In this document: in pieces, positions 33,201 to 46,364 of the stretch
How positions within the stretch are numbered: the stretch's first letter is position 1
How the letters are laid out: every line of letters begins with the position of its first letter
Position numbers and translations under genes: made by a program
DNA from: Sordariomycetes sp. S80-01Y
Taxonomy: Eukaryota > Ascomycota > Sordariomycetes
DNA: 64,000 nt
Assembly (NCBI GenBank): GCA_037042185.1
Contig: JAXQJY010000033.1
Coordinates: 2,666,001-2,730,000 of the forward strand
Reading direction: 5' to 3'
Notes under the pieces: model-generated
Database searches by the model: none
Seen by the model: the letters and a program-made list of their open reading frames with translations, nothing else
Told to the model about the DNA's origin: nothing

Positions 33201-36200
33201 AAAACGAAGAGCAATCAGTGATGAAGCGTTTCAAACACTGTCGGCAATCCTCCAGCGATAAATTTGGGCGTTGGCGCAGCTTGAAGCGCCGCCATGCCAA
33301 TTACAGAGGCGACTTGGCGAGAAGCCGATATTGCCGGGCCACTGGAGGGGAGCTTGAGGTGCTCGATCCCAGCGACCCTTCGAGTCCAGCCTCTTTGGGA
33401 GTCATCAGCACCCGTTTGGGGACGACGACGACGGTGAGGACGACAATGACGATGATGGGAGATGGCGAGCATCGCAAGTCGACGCATCCAAGTTTCACAA
33501 GGGCTTTCCCCAGAGCGTCGAGGGTTGCAGAACCCCCGGTCGAATCTTAAGACCAAGCTTGATCGCTACAAGACAGCCCTACCAACAGTCGCGCCGTCGT
33601 CAGGCATCGTGGCCTGGTCATCGCATGGCTGTTCCAGCGGCTCGGTTTGGCCCCTGGCAGCAGTGACATGGCTTACGGCTCCAACGACTCCATCAGACAG
33701 CACCAGCAAGCAGGCAGGCAGGCAGGCAGGCAGGCAGGCGAGCAGGCCCTCCTCAGACGCGGTGCATTCTGCATTCCCTTGGTGCAACGCCGCGGTGCCC
33801 GGCTCGCCAAGCTTGCCCACTCCCGTCGCCTGCCAGACTGCCCACCCACCTGGTTCGTTCCCGAAGATAATCCCTCCCCTTCTTCAGGGGTTGCCGCAGG
33901 GAAACAACGACACTTGCTCAGGGGCAGATGTCATCCTCAGGGTCCCCAGCATTCCAGAGCATCACTGCGGCCTCAAGCCATGGCTTTCAACTTGAGAGCA
34001 TTAGGCAACCGAGAATTGTCCACTGTGACCATTGCTCACTCTTTGCCAAGTCTCCGAGCTTTGGAGACTCGCTCCCTACCCAATTGCCGCTCTCTGTCTC
34101 TTTGTCACAAGACACGGAGTTCTCACAAACTTCCTTTCTAACTGCACCGGCATCCTTCGCCTGTCCCAAATGTATGACTGGCCCCGTTTTGGCCGCGCTG
34201 ATCCAATCCCGGCACACCAAGAGCAGCTCCACCCAGGGGGGGGGTGGTCTCCAACAGTAGCGTCAGTGTGTCACTTTGCAACCCCTGCCCTGCCGCACCA
34301 CCGCTCAAGGATTTGGCGCCAGGGTCTTCAATGCACTCAGACCTTGGCAGAGGCCAAGGTCGACACTGTGTGTACTCTAAACGCCTCGTACTGGTCGCGT
34401 CAGAATCCAAACGCGTGATGGCCCCCTTCCCACGCGCTACTGATACGGGGGTGCCAGAGGGCTGCTGCAGGGCCATCAACGACAAGAGGCTAGACACAGC
34501 TTGAGCCTTCGAGGCGCCAGACACGGATCATGAGCAGTGAAAGTAACGCATTCGCATCCCTCGGCGAAGAGATACAAAAATATAGACACTGTACCTTCCT
34601 CAGCCATTGGGTTGGAGGATCGTGTCCCGTCGTCATTGATGACAACCATCGGCATCGGAAGATGACAATCAGCCGTCTGTATTGACGAACTCGTCGAGCG
34701 GGCTGCAACTGTCCGCCAGACTTGACCGCGGCAGTGGCCCTGTTTACCCGGACCAACAAGCAAACACCCACAATTTCCACGCTATACTCGAGTCGTCAAG
34801 TGGTGCGAGCTTGCGAGGCGGCATTTTGCTTTTCGGATCAGTCGAATGGATACGGAGTAGATTACGTCCAGTCCGACATGATGTGGACCCGTCATCAAGA
34901 GCCTTCATTTCGACCTCGTTGACGACTCTGGGAGTTGAGGCGAGTCTTAAGTTTGGAAAACGCCCCTGTCAACTCTTCGCGCCACCCCTGTCCATTTAAG
35001 GAACAGTTGACTCCTGAGGTAAGAGTGTTCTTAATGCAATCCTCGTGAGGCATGTCAATAGAAGTTCGGACGGCGCACAACCATTGTGCGAACCGAGTCG
35101 GTATCGTGCGGAGATGAAATTCATCTCGCGCTGCACCTTGGCCCTATGCGAAGTTGTGGCCGTTAGAGAGGGCAGATGCCTCCAGTGCAAGAAGTGGGCA
35201 GACTCCTCCAGCGACCCTAGCGTCCGAGACTTTGGCTTGCAGCAAGTAATCGCATAATCGGAGTATTTGCAACTCTTTGGGTCCGGATATCGTTGTTCTC
35301 TGCGCTCTGCCACCGTCTACATCAAGTTTGCTCTGCAACTGGTGGCCACAACACAGTATCAACGGCACGCTTCTGTGAAGACTGTTTCTCTTTGGGCACG
35401 TTGCTCAACGGTTTTGACCGGGATGGGCCCATCCAATGGAAGTGTTTGGGGGGCATCCCAGTCGTTGTAGCCGCACACCCTGCGGTTCTCATCCCCTCCC
35501 CGCCCCCCATCTCTCTCACCATTATCGACAGGGGGCTGACATAACGACTGCTTGAGAGCACTGCTGCACTTGACCGTCACTTATCACCGTTCAAGCGATA
35601 TGTGACAATCCCTCATCGATACAAGTGTTTCCTCGACGCGATTCAAGCCATCGGTGAGCAGGAGGCTTGCTCCCGCATAACTTTGGCAGCGTCATTCATA
35701 ATCAGCCAGGTCATCTACCTTTGTTATGGCGGAGCTAAGACGTAGTGACCATTAATTCTCTGTGGAGAAAGACGTGAGACAGGGTCCGGATCTCGGTGAA
35801 GGAAATGCTCCCCGTTGCCACCGTCTAAGGTGGTGCCTAGTCGGACTCAGCGTCTCTTGCTTTGGGCAGCTAAACACACAACTCTGCCGATCCTGAGGGG
35901 AAAAGATTGAGCGCATCAGCCAGCACCCGTCAGGGAGTCGATGGTCGTCCGGAGCAGCAGGAGAAACAGGACTTTGAAGGCTGCAGCCTGACTCAGACCC
36001 TCGGACACAAGCCCGTGAGCGCTTCCTCCCGAGGTCCTCAGCCAACACAACAAATCGATCGAGGTTCATGTGATTTGCGGGAAGGGGTCGACAGAGACGG
36101 AGGGACCTCGAACAAGCAACGCGAGGGAGACTGTTCGGGACAGCTAGCTAGCACGGCTCAATTCGCGGATGTATGAGACGCAGTGGCTTCGGGAGGACTC

Positions 36201-38901
36201 GCCGCCTCGAGGTTGGTTGTTCCTCGAACTGCGACCGAGTTGCACAGCTATTTTCGTGCAGACTACTTTTCTTGACCGCTTCTCGAAGACAGCCAGCAAA
36301 TGCAAGCAAAGCCGCATGTCTCAGCCTACCTCTCACCAACGTTTTCACCCTTCTGCAGACAAACAGGCGCCCACCGCCAGTCCGCAGCTGACCAATCCCT
36401 CCTATGTCTCAAAACTTTTCGAGATGGCTGGTTTCCTCCGTGGGAGGAGTGAATGAGACCAGTAGAGCCACGTAGCTGTTTCATGCGCTGGACGCGAGTT
36501 TATCTTGACCTGCATCTGACTGACGTGCCTCTGGTCGCGCCTCTGGCGTACGGATACATGGAGAGGTATTATATGCATGTCGGAGAGTCGGTGTGAATCG
36601 ACTGGTCGGGAAAGGTCGCAGCGAGGGCTGAGGTTCGGGGACACGGCGATCTGAGAGACGATGTTTCGCAGGGTTTCGAGAGGGGTCACGGGCAGCAAGC
36701 GATGCAATTGGAGTCGATGGGCTGGAGTGAACTCCGAATGAACTTCAACCATGGGGCACACTCAGTTTGTCCCGTGGGAGCATCGCGTGTGCCCAGGTGC
36801 AGCGAACTACGCATAACACCGCCCTTTCAGATCACGATCTGTCAACGAAGTTACGTCTCGAGCTGCAAAAGAATGCTTCCTTCCGACATATACGACTTAC
36901 AGAGTATCTAGGCTAATTTTCGAAATCCGGCGTCGTATGCCGGCTGCATTCATGCAACTTGGAAGGAACTAGCCCAGCCAGCTTCTCGGCGCACAGGGCC
37001 AGTATGTGGGCAGCCTATGTCCACACTCTGGGCATCCCCCAAGCCAGGTGATCTGCGTATGTCAAGATGTTCAGCATATCTTGCTGGTGGATAGTTGTCC
37101 TTCGCCGTTGGACCGCGGTACGCAAGTGCAACTTCCCGCTGCAGAGGTGCTTGAGCCGCACCCGTGGCCGGACGCACGAGTGACATCGAAGCGAAGGGGG
37201 TTATGACATACAATATGTATGGTGATAGAGCTAACGTGACCGCTAAGCCTTGTTTGTTCAGCTCCGTAGGTCTCGATTGTCCTATTTCTACATAGAAATT
37301 GTTCCACAAGGGCTGAACATCTCCTGGACTCAAACATGATATCTCCCCCGACCAACGAGTCGCTCTGACGCCGTGTCACCAGACGGAGACGTATGCTCTT
37401 GCACGGACGACACCGGTAGATAGCAAGGCTCCAAGAACCCGGAAATCAACACGGAGGCAGGAAACAGGCAGCGGCAGTCAGCTGGCTCTGAGCTCCCCTG
37501 GGAGCCCTGCATGCTGTGGTGTGACGGCCTATACAGCTAAGCACATACGTCGCCGGCTGTTGCTTGCTTTGAACGGAGCGTCCCGACTGTGCGCTCTAAT
37601 ATCACTCGTGTTACACTGTGATTAGGTCGGGTGTCGACAACAGCGGCTGTGATCATACAGGAAGGCCTGCCGCCTTCGGCTGCGATAACCTGCGCCACTT
37701 GAGCCCAGGACCCCCGAGCTCCTAACTTCTTACCCGGATGCAGAATAAGATGAATAGGCTCTAGAATTCTCTTCTGGCTGCAGGAGCCCCGAATACAGCG
37801 CGTTCATCGGGTTTACAGCTGCTTCAAAACAGAGAGAGCGCCTAAGTCAACGCTCTGCGGACGAGTTGCCGTCATGTCACTCACCAATTTCTAGAGGAAA
37901 AATTTCCGGGCGGGGGCGTATAAGCTCCCAGGAGCTATAGAAAGCGTATTTACGATGGTACTGCGCGCATTTATCAACAATGCGTGGTTGGGCAGGGACA
38001 GGCCTAGCTCCATGATGCTGACTTGTTCCCGCCTCCAGAGTCGGGCCACTTGAAGTCGTTGATGCATGTCCACAGCTTCCCGTTGGTTGTGTTAGCGCAG
38101 GAGTCACGGATGCTAGCTCAAATCTATTCATTGACTACCCATTTAGTCTTCCCAATAGCCAACATCTCTTGCTATACCGAGGCACATGCATCATTCGATG
38201 CCCAAGCTCCAACATATGCTCACCACAGCAAGCACCGCATAGACCAAGAGCACCACAGTCCGCATATCCATAAAATAATGCGAGACGAGCTCTGCATAGC
38301 TACCCAACTCCGCCATCTCCAACAGTCGCACACCAGGAGTGGCAACTATAGGCTGCTCCCTGCCCAAGATCAGCCTCCAACACCCCCCCCATTTTGCCAC
38401 CATCCGAGCCCAACCCGGCCACGACAGCTCTGCATAGCCGATCGAAAGTTACGGTGACATGCAGCTTGGTTTGATCAGGTGGCTTGGGGCAGGAGTCTTG
38501 TGGGCCTAATGCTGTAGACCGTTGGCTGTCTTGCCGTGACTGGTTACGATGCGGTTGAACGAGATGAGACCTGGTAGATGCGTGCGGTGACACGGAATAA
38601 GATGAGGGCATGGAAATAGCACAATTTCACCAGATAGCATGCCGCAGATTGGTCGTGCAAGCTTCAGCATGTAGCACGCGCGAGGCTATTTCTAGCTTTG
38701 CTGACGGATTGCGGTTCAAACGCGTGTACACTGATAGATGAAAACCACATGAAACCAAAAGAACGCTCGTGAATTCCACATAAACCCCTTTCCATGCCGC
38801 AAGCCAAGAAAGACTGATGATCCGCCAAATCAAGTCGCTTATATCTGAATCGCGCCGCGAAAGTAGAGAGTATACAGAAGTTGTCTCGTCACAAAAATGC
38901 T
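30222..38901. other. gene-free region, about 8.7 kb
   Basis: I found no gene I can support on either strand. Open frames are short, lack consistent codon bias and domains, and do not join through convincing introns. Base composition looks ordinary by eye, without the AT-rich blocks expected of heavily RIP-mutated transposons. A GGCA microsatellite (33710-33739) and an imperfect GAC/GAT tract (33421-33455) are present. It may be an extended regulatory region of the developmental-type regulator, or contain genes or non-coding RNAs that cannot be recognised by eye. Confidence 0.4.
33710..33739 (+). repeat. (GGCA)n microsatellite
   Basis: About seven units of GGCA/CAGG in an uninterrupted run, in non-coding DNA. 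Confidence 0.9.
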
Positions 38902-41810
38902 CTACACCTCAGCAGTATTCCTTTCCCTCCGATGTCCTCTGCCATCGACTTCGTGATCATCATCCTCTAGATGATGGCGCCTGCGCCTCTCGCGATCATA
39001 GTCCCTATCCTCGGTATCGTACTCGTCATCCTTGTGACGACGAGGACGGCGCCGACGGCGGGCTTCTTCGTCATCGCGGTCGTCATCTTTGCTATCTGTT
39101 GGGTCCTCGTCTTCACGTTTATTGCGTCGGCGCTCTAGTTTTCTCTGTTAGCAAACGTTAAGAGTTGAACGGGCAGTGTAGTATATGTACCTCGAAGAAC
39201 TTGCGTCGCGGCGGCATAAGCCTGAATCTCCTCCTTATCCAAGACGCGGAGGACAATGACGAAGTCATCCCGTACTTCGAACCTCTCCTTGCCTACGGTA
39301 AGGGCCTCGGGGTTCACAATCTTGCGACTGATCTTAGTCCACTTTGCGCCATTCGGTACGTCTTTAGCTTTTTTATCGTCCCTGTGAGGAGCAGCGCCCT
39401 CGCGAACGAAATTTTGCTCCTCCGGGAAGCGCTCGGACGGTTGCTTCAAGATACCTTTTATCGGCTTGTCCTCGTTCTTGTCGCGGGGTGGTGAGACAAC
39501 ACGGACAGTCTTCTCATCCGAACCCACACGCGCCATCTCGCGCCCTCGGGGGCCGCGGGATCGTTCGCGCTCGTGGGATTCTGAGCGACGAGGTTGCCCA
39601 GGGGGAGACGTGGAGCGGGAGACGCGAGATTCGACAACGGTCTGATCTGACCTCCCACGCTCCTTCTCCCGAGGCTTGTCCTTATCGTTCGTACCCATGG
39701 CCGCGAGCTGTTCTCTAAGCCTCGAAATGTCACCCGCGTCGTTAGGGTTGAATCCGCCAGCAGAGCGGGGCTCAGTCCTTGACTCCTCCTTCGCACTGGA
39801 GCGCTCGGCCACGGGCTCTCTAGCCGGGAGAGATGAACGCTCGACAGTGACGGGCTCGCGGCGGTCCTCACGACGGTCATTCAACTGCTCTCGCAGCTTT
39901 GTAATGTCGCTCGCATCGTTAGGGTTAAATCCTATCGCCGGGGGTTGCCGGCGAGGCTTCTCGGAATCAGAGCCAGAAGCGGGAGCGTCACCACCTAGGC
40001 GGGCTTCAGCGTCACGGCGGTGACGCTCCTTGAGTTCGGCGTCATCCCTGGAATCTTTGCGCTCGCGCTCGTAGTCACGGTCGCGAACATCCTTCTTCTC
40101 CCGATCAAATTCACGTTCCTTGGGACGCTCGGCATAGCGGTCTCTTTCGTCATCCCTCTTGTCACGACTCTCAGTCGGGCTGCGTCGCCGCCGTGGCTCT
40201 CTGTCGCGGCCCTCGTCCTGGTCCTTTTCTTTCGAGGACAGTGATGACGCCCCAGTCAGCCCGACTGCGGCAGCCGCGACGCCAACACCCGATACAATCT
40301 TATCCCGGAGACGAGTTCGGTCGTCACCGTCATCGCGCCGACTATCTCGCCTGTCTCGGAGCTCGTCCTTGGGAGCTCGCCGGCGCTCGGAATCATAGTC
40401 CTTTGTGAGACTTTCATCTGACCGCTTTCGAGGTTCGACCTCTTCCAAGCGACTTCGTCGGCGGCGGTCACGATCGCTGGGCAGGTCCTCATCTGAACGC
40501 CGACGGGGCTCAACCTTGTCGTCAAGATGGCTCCGGCGTCGACGCTCACGCTCGAGGTCGGCCTCCCGGGCCACTTCCTCGTCTGATCTCTTGCGAGGTT
40601 CGTAGGACTCTCGCTTGCGATCCCGGCGATCGTCGTAGTCGTCCACAGGTGCTGTCTTGATGCCGAAACCTCGTGATGTGACGCTCTCATCTTGGTAGGA
40701 AGGCGGGTCGTGTACTCGCTCTGATTCGCGGTCACGGTCGCGGAGCTCCCTCATGTTACGTTCATCTTCGCGACTGCGGTAATAGTCATCATGATGTGAC
40801 GAGCGAGGGATAGCCTCTTGGTAGAGCGAGACCGGCCGCTCCCGCTTTGGTTCGGTTTCTCTCGGCCTGAGGGTCGTAGTAGATGCGGTCACTGGGGTCT
40901 GGGGAGGAGCATCTCGTGCCGAGTCAAAGCTCCTATCGAGCTTATCGAAGCCTCGCGTAGACGGTGGCGGCCCGCCCCGTGTGTGTCCATCGTAAGGCCG
41001 GCTTGTGTTCATAGTGTAGTTCCGGCTCAAATCCGCACTGGTATTGACGTTGAAACTTCGACTGTCGGCGTTATAGCTGACATTGGGTCGGTGGTACCCG
41101 CGATCAAGGCTCTCCCTCCGCCGATGTCGCGACGGGCGGCTATGATCCAGGTCGTATCTAGCGAGCTCTCCCGCATTGGTATACGAAAAGTCTCCATCAT
41201 TGTAGCTCACGGCAGGCGTAGTGTGGCGAGGGTCGGCTTGGTAAACAACCGAAGGGCGGGAGCTTCGGTAGGCTTCAGCATCGCGAGCAGCCAAGGCAGC
41301 TTCGGTCCGGTCTCGCTCACGACCCCGTGAATAGTCTTCAGATTCATGGGTGCGATGATACGGAGCCGCCTGGCTTCGTGAACGTATGGAGGATGCGGGC
41401 TGGGCGTGAAGGTGACCGTCGCTCGCTCGAGGCGCATGCCGGACCGGACTGTGACTGGCTTGGTGTGGCTGCTGACCCGTCTGTCTCGTTGTGACAATGA
41501 CGGGTGGCCTCGAGGACGAGTCCATGGTCGATCTTCGGGTCCGACTCGCTTCTCGGGGAACAACGCTTCGTCCCGATTGAGGATCTTGAGTAACAGTGTA
41601 GGTCCTTGTCGTCGTGGGCACGCCGTGGAGGGTGGTAGATGTATGACCGCGCGGGGTAGTCATAGGATGCCGTGCGGACGAGGGCATAACATGCATGTCG
41701 CCGGCATAGAGGGAGCCATAGCTGACGCTGGAAGGCATACTGGACCTCGCTGGGTTGTTCAAGGTCGAGGACCGGTTGGGAACATACGACCCGTGGTACC
41801 GGTCCGACAT
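38902..41810 (-). CDS. Arg/Asp/Glu-rich protein with C-terminal DUF8035-like domain
   Basis: 950 residues from exons 39191-41810 and 38902-39134; the intron is 39135-39190. The start is MSDRYHGSYVPNRSSTLNN. The first 300 residues are Ser/Arg/Tyr-rich; the middle is a highly charged RD/RE/DR-repeat region. Near the end of exon 1 is the conserved part: WTKISRKIVNPEALTVGKER, then FEVRDDFVIVLRVLDKEEIQ and YAAATQVLR. A second charged tail (ERRRNKREDED... to the stop) follows across the intron. A Gly/Ala/Val-rich stretch (GVGVAAAAVGLTGASS) interrupts the charged part. The conserved segment matches what I know as DUF8035 in Pezizomycotina; its function is unknown. The composition suggests a disordered nuclear or RNA-associated protein (inference). 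Confidence 0.85.
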
Positions 41811-44775
41811 GATGGTTGATTGGGCGCAACCGTCAGCTTATGTGTGTGTAACTGCCGTAGGGAATGGTGCGATGTGGCCAAAATTGTAGAGAGCTCGAGA
41901 GATGCTGACAGAAGACGGACTTTTTCGAAGAGAGGAGGGCTGGAGGGGTCGTCGGTCGCCTCGTGGGAGGAGTGGCACTAGAAGTGGGTTGGTGGTTTCG
42001 TATGCACGAGACTTGGAGCTGGGAACCCAACGGTGGGGTTTGCAGGCCGATTCGCTGCAGCTGCAACAAAGCGTCAGCCCAAGGAGTCCATGGCGAGACT
42101 AAAAACTGACGGTCCAAACAGCCGCGCCGTGGACGACTTGAAGTCTCGGTAGTTGCGAGAGGTGAAGAGGTGAGGAAAAGTTACTGACCTAGGTTCCTTC
42201 CGTTGCAGACGTGGATGAGATGAGCAATGATGTAATGGCAAGAGCTGAGGTCCAACTTTCTTGTTCGTAATTGGAAATGGGAAGGAAGCGCGTCGTTCAG
42301 CGACCTAGTTGAGGAAAGAGCAGGAAACCACTAAGGGCTGGGGCGGCTTCATTCAGCGCGGAAATATATGAAGAGGAAAGAAGCGAAAGGCACCAGGCTG
42401 GACAGACTTGGACATGAACGTTCTGTCAAGACAGGCCTACGCCTGCTGGACCTCCGAAATCCATCGACGCTTGGGAGACACCAGCGCCGCTGGGCCGGGG
42501 CGGCGTCCCGCTACTGGTACCAAAAGCGCTTCTCTAATTATCCAAGACACCCCAATCTCCACTGACCTCATCACTGGCGCCGGTTGCTGCCAGCCAGTGC
42601 CAGCCCTGACCTGGTCCGTCGCTACTAGCAGTAGCCAGCCCGACCCTGGCCGTGATGTCGCCCGAGCCCACCCCAGCACCTGTTAGTGGGCCACTGGCAG
42701 GCTGAAGTCGGCCCAGTTCCAGGCGACTCAGCCCGACGTCACCACCAGCCAACCGCCCCCAGAGCAAGATGAGGATGCGCCTTGGAGGGTTGCAGACGCA
42801 ATTCCGCCGCGATTCCACGTTCCTGATGGCGCGCTGATCACAAATTCAACCGATTCGATCAGCTCGACGAACCGAAATAGTAGACCTGCCACATTCCGTC
42901 CCCGGACGTCTTCACCTCTCTTGGAAGATGGCACCGAAACGTCATGCCAGCCATGGTGAACCCTCCCTGCTGGAGGAGGCCCATGACGTTTCGCCCAGAC
43001 AAGGCCCAGGGGCACAGCTCAGTTTCAACAAGTCCCGAGTCTTGATTCTTTCTCTTCCCAGTTCCAGAAGCAGACGAAACACAACAGGAATCCTTGGCCC
43101 GTTAGGCATTCCCTTGCCACCGGACTCCTATTCCGTTTTGCCTGGCTACGGCGTTGCGTCGCGCGCCCAACGTCCTTGTTACTTCCGCTTCCTGCGCGGG
43201 CGCTGGTCCTTGCTTTGGGCTGCTAGTCTAAACTAGCTCATACCACGCCGGCGATATAGCCCTTGACATCTGAGCCAATGCACGATCCAGGACCAGCATC
43301 AATCTCTAGCTCTTCTCCTCCCGCTGTCAAGTGTTCGTTGTCTGATTCTTAGTCACGATGCAAGCGATGCAGAAATATTTTCTTACGTCTACGAATCGGT
43401 GAGTGATGGAGTGGCAGAGCCTCACTTCGCATGTATAAGCCCGGACGATATGGCCGAGATACGGGGTAGACCCCGGCTTCTTGACGCCCAACTTCGGTGG
43501 CAGAAGAAATTCTCCCCCCGGTGGGGACGACGCCGGACAGGTGGACGACTCCGAGCGAGGCCTCAAGGGGAAGTTCTTGCGTTCAATACGGAGCGTATGC
43601 GAAGCAGAGGGGAGTGGCATGAAGTGGCTTTGCTTTCGGCAGTTGCCTGGTGCACGGGCGCTGATCAGACAGTCGAGATGCTCTCTGCGGATACCGCTAG
43701 TGACCTCTCCAGGACTTCTTCAGGCTTCGGTCTCTATGATAAGTAGCCTTCCCCAAGACGGGCTTAGGGAAGATGATGGTGATTGGGCAATGACCTGCGT
43801 CAGCTGTCGATGACTTGACGAAAGAAGTACAGCCTGCTGCGACTTGTTCACTTTTGGCAAGAAAACGCCCACGGTTCGTGAAAGGCCCAGGAACCTCTTC
43901 ACACATCGGGCATCAGTGCTCCCCTTGTCTCAACTGCTAAGCACCGCAGTCATTCGCGGGGCGTCTTGTCGCTTGCGACCCAACAACACCTCGTGACTAT
44001 ATCAACATGCGCCTAGTGAATGCGGCGGACAAATATTGCTTCTTCGGCTTCTGAGCCTACGACTTTGCAAGTAAGATGAAATAGAGTCTTCATTGGTGCC
44101 GAGTGTTTGGATACTTCTTGGAACGAGCTTAGCCATGAAACGCTGTCAATGAGTCTTGCAGGTCTATGTGGCGTGCAGCACACGAACTAGACCCTTGTGA
44201 CAGTGTCTCATTCATGCTGTAGTAACACACTATCTCCTGTGCGTCGAGTGGCAGGCTACCCGCCTATATAATTGGCTCCCTTACCTTGCCGCCCGTCGGA
44301 AGCCTGATCGATGCTCGAACCCAAGATTCGCCACAGTGGTGAGAGAGCTCATGTTTTGATGCTGCGCTGCTGCGCTCCCGATGACTATTCGGTGAGAAAC
44401 CATTGGGCACCAAGGGATTGGCCATGGTACATATCAGCTGCACGAAACTTCGGGTAGTGCCACCCCCCGGAGTCGATCATGTTCTTCGGTGAGCAACGCA
44501 AAGGGCCGGTGGTAAATATTCGATTATCCGCAGGCTACTGGCGTCTGTCTGTCCCGTCTTCATACGAAAGAAAAACAGTTCCACGCCCGATTGTTTGTGT
44601 ATTCGAAGAGTTGGCATAGCAACATCTCTCTTGGTCCTTTGCCAGCTCGAAGCCCGTGCGTGCTCCTTTTCTGGTAACCATCGAGCTAATGTCACGTAAT
44701 ATTCGCGGCGAGTATACCCATTATCACATGCAAACTCCAAGCTTACATATCAACCACATCCCTCTATCTGGACCT
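41811..44775. other. intergenic region, about 3 kb
   Basis: Promoter and leader of the DUF8035-type gene plus the 3' flank of bleomycin hydrolase. One further CACTGGCA octamer is at 42692-42699. Open frames of 60-115 codons have no recognisable content, so no gene is called. Confidence 0.5.
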
Positions 44776-46364
44776 CTAAGCCAACGCACCCATGGGATCC
44801 CACGGCGGCAAAATCAGGGCCTCCTTTCCAAGTACATCCCTGACCTCCTTCCCCACGAATCTCGGGTCAACGACGGCCTGGTAGACGAATTCATCCATCC
44901 ACGCGTCACTCATGACAAACCACCCCTTTTCGCCCGCGCTCTCGCCCCAGCTGTTCATGACCCTCCACCGAACACTTTTGCCTTGCTCATCTACGTGCAC
45001 ACCTGTAAGCACCATTGCGTGTGTCATCTGGCTCTCGCCAACGTGCAGACGCTGGGACTTGCTCATGTTGAGCAGAGACGTGGAGAGGCCGAGATTGAAG
45101 TCGTAGAGCGATAGGTCCATGATGCCGGAGGACGTGTCGCTGAACTTGCCGACGTCGGAGCCGAAGAACACGGGGAGCCCGGCTCTCAGCGTGCGGATGC
45201 AGGCTTGCTTAAGGGTTTTGACATCGACGTTGACGTAGGTTACATTGCGGCCGCCGACAATGTTGCCAAGGCGATCGACCGTCATAAGTGTTAGGGGCTC
45301 GTGGCGTGGGTCGTGGACGAGGGAAATCATCTTCTCGATAGTGCCCGAGTTGATCTTGAAGTCGGAACTAGTGATGTCCTTGGAGAAGCGTTTGGGTTTG
45401 ATCTTTAGCTCGTGGGCCTTCTCGTCCTTGTCCTTGTAGGTCCAGGTGAACTCCTCCTCCGGAGATGGAGGAGGGCCAAGGAGGAGAGTCATGATGAGGC
45501 TGACCTCCTGCATCATCTTGCTCTTGACACTGCTCAGCTGTTCTGCCGAGACTCCTTCCTCTCTGTTAATCATGCTCCTGAGCTGGAGAGCGAACTCTCT
45601 CAGCTTGGTCTTGACCACGCTGTTCAAGAACCCGGAATTCATAGCGCTCCAATTATCAGGGTATACACTCTTCGGCACAAGCCCATACTTCTCCACCAAG
45701 TTGTATACCATGTCCCACTGGCCGCCGTCGGAAACGATATCGCCCAACAGATGCTGCACAAGCCTCCCATCCAAGTCCTCCCCGGAGGTGTCAATGATTT
45801 GCTCCAGGAACCAGTTGCTCTTCTCGAGCTTGTCCCAGAAGAACAGGTAGCTCTGCGACAGCTCGAAAGAGGCGAGGTTGTACTTCTTCATCAGAGCCAG
45901 GCGGAAAACGTTTGTGGACGCGAAGAGCCAGCAGCGTCCAGAGCGGTGCTGATCAGTGATGGGGGCGCCCTCCTGCGGGATGGTGATGTTGAAGAGATGG
46001 GGGGTTGTGATGCTGGTGGAGGGGTGGATCATGGTGGCCTTGGGGTTGCTTGCGTTAAAAGCAGTCAGTGCAAGCCTAGGGACAGTCAGCATCGCTTCCA
46101 TCAATAAAAACGGCATTCAGAGTGAGCCCACCTATTCTTGGGATCCTCAAGGGCAGCGGATTGCCATTTCTCCAGCACAGAGACGGGCAACCCCTCGGGC
46201 TGACGAAGGGCCTTGTCGAAGCCGCGTGCGGCCTTCTCGTTGGCGCCACTGATTTCAACGAAGTCATCGTGCTCCCGATCCTCAACACGGAGGGTTTTGA
46301 GGCGCTCGATGACGGCCTTCTCGTGAGCCGAGGGAATGGTGGGTGTGGACTGTTGACCACCCAT
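44776..46364 (-). CDS. LAP3: bleomycin hydrolase / cysteine aminopeptidase (peptidase family C1B)
   Basis: 510 residues from exons 46132-46364 and 44776-46075; the intron is 46076-46131. The start MGGQQSTPTIPS resembles other fungal members. The papain-like triad is visible: C126 in SGRCWLFA, H430 in QMTHAMVLTG and N452 in NSWGE. FNITIPQEGAPITDQHRSG precedes the cysteine, as in the family. The C-terminus ends in WDPMGALA. In yeast Lap3/Blh1 the C-terminal arm lies in the active-site cleft and its last residue is trimmed. The enzyme forms a hexameric cytosolic aminopeptidase and hydrolyses homocysteine thiolactone and bleomycin. Length is slightly above yeast (about 483) because of the N-terminus. 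Confidence in family assignment is very high. Confidence 0.95.

Noticed and set aside
33421-33560. Asp-rich reading from a GAC/GAT tract
   Set aside because: A short imperfect trinucleotide tract with no continuing protein-like sequence on either side; treated as simple repeat.
30222-38901. RIP-decayed transposon as explanation of the gene desert
   Set aside because: No AT-rich block, no terminal repeats, no target-site duplication and no transposase or reverse-transcriptase remnants seen by eye. A repeat-library search was not possible.
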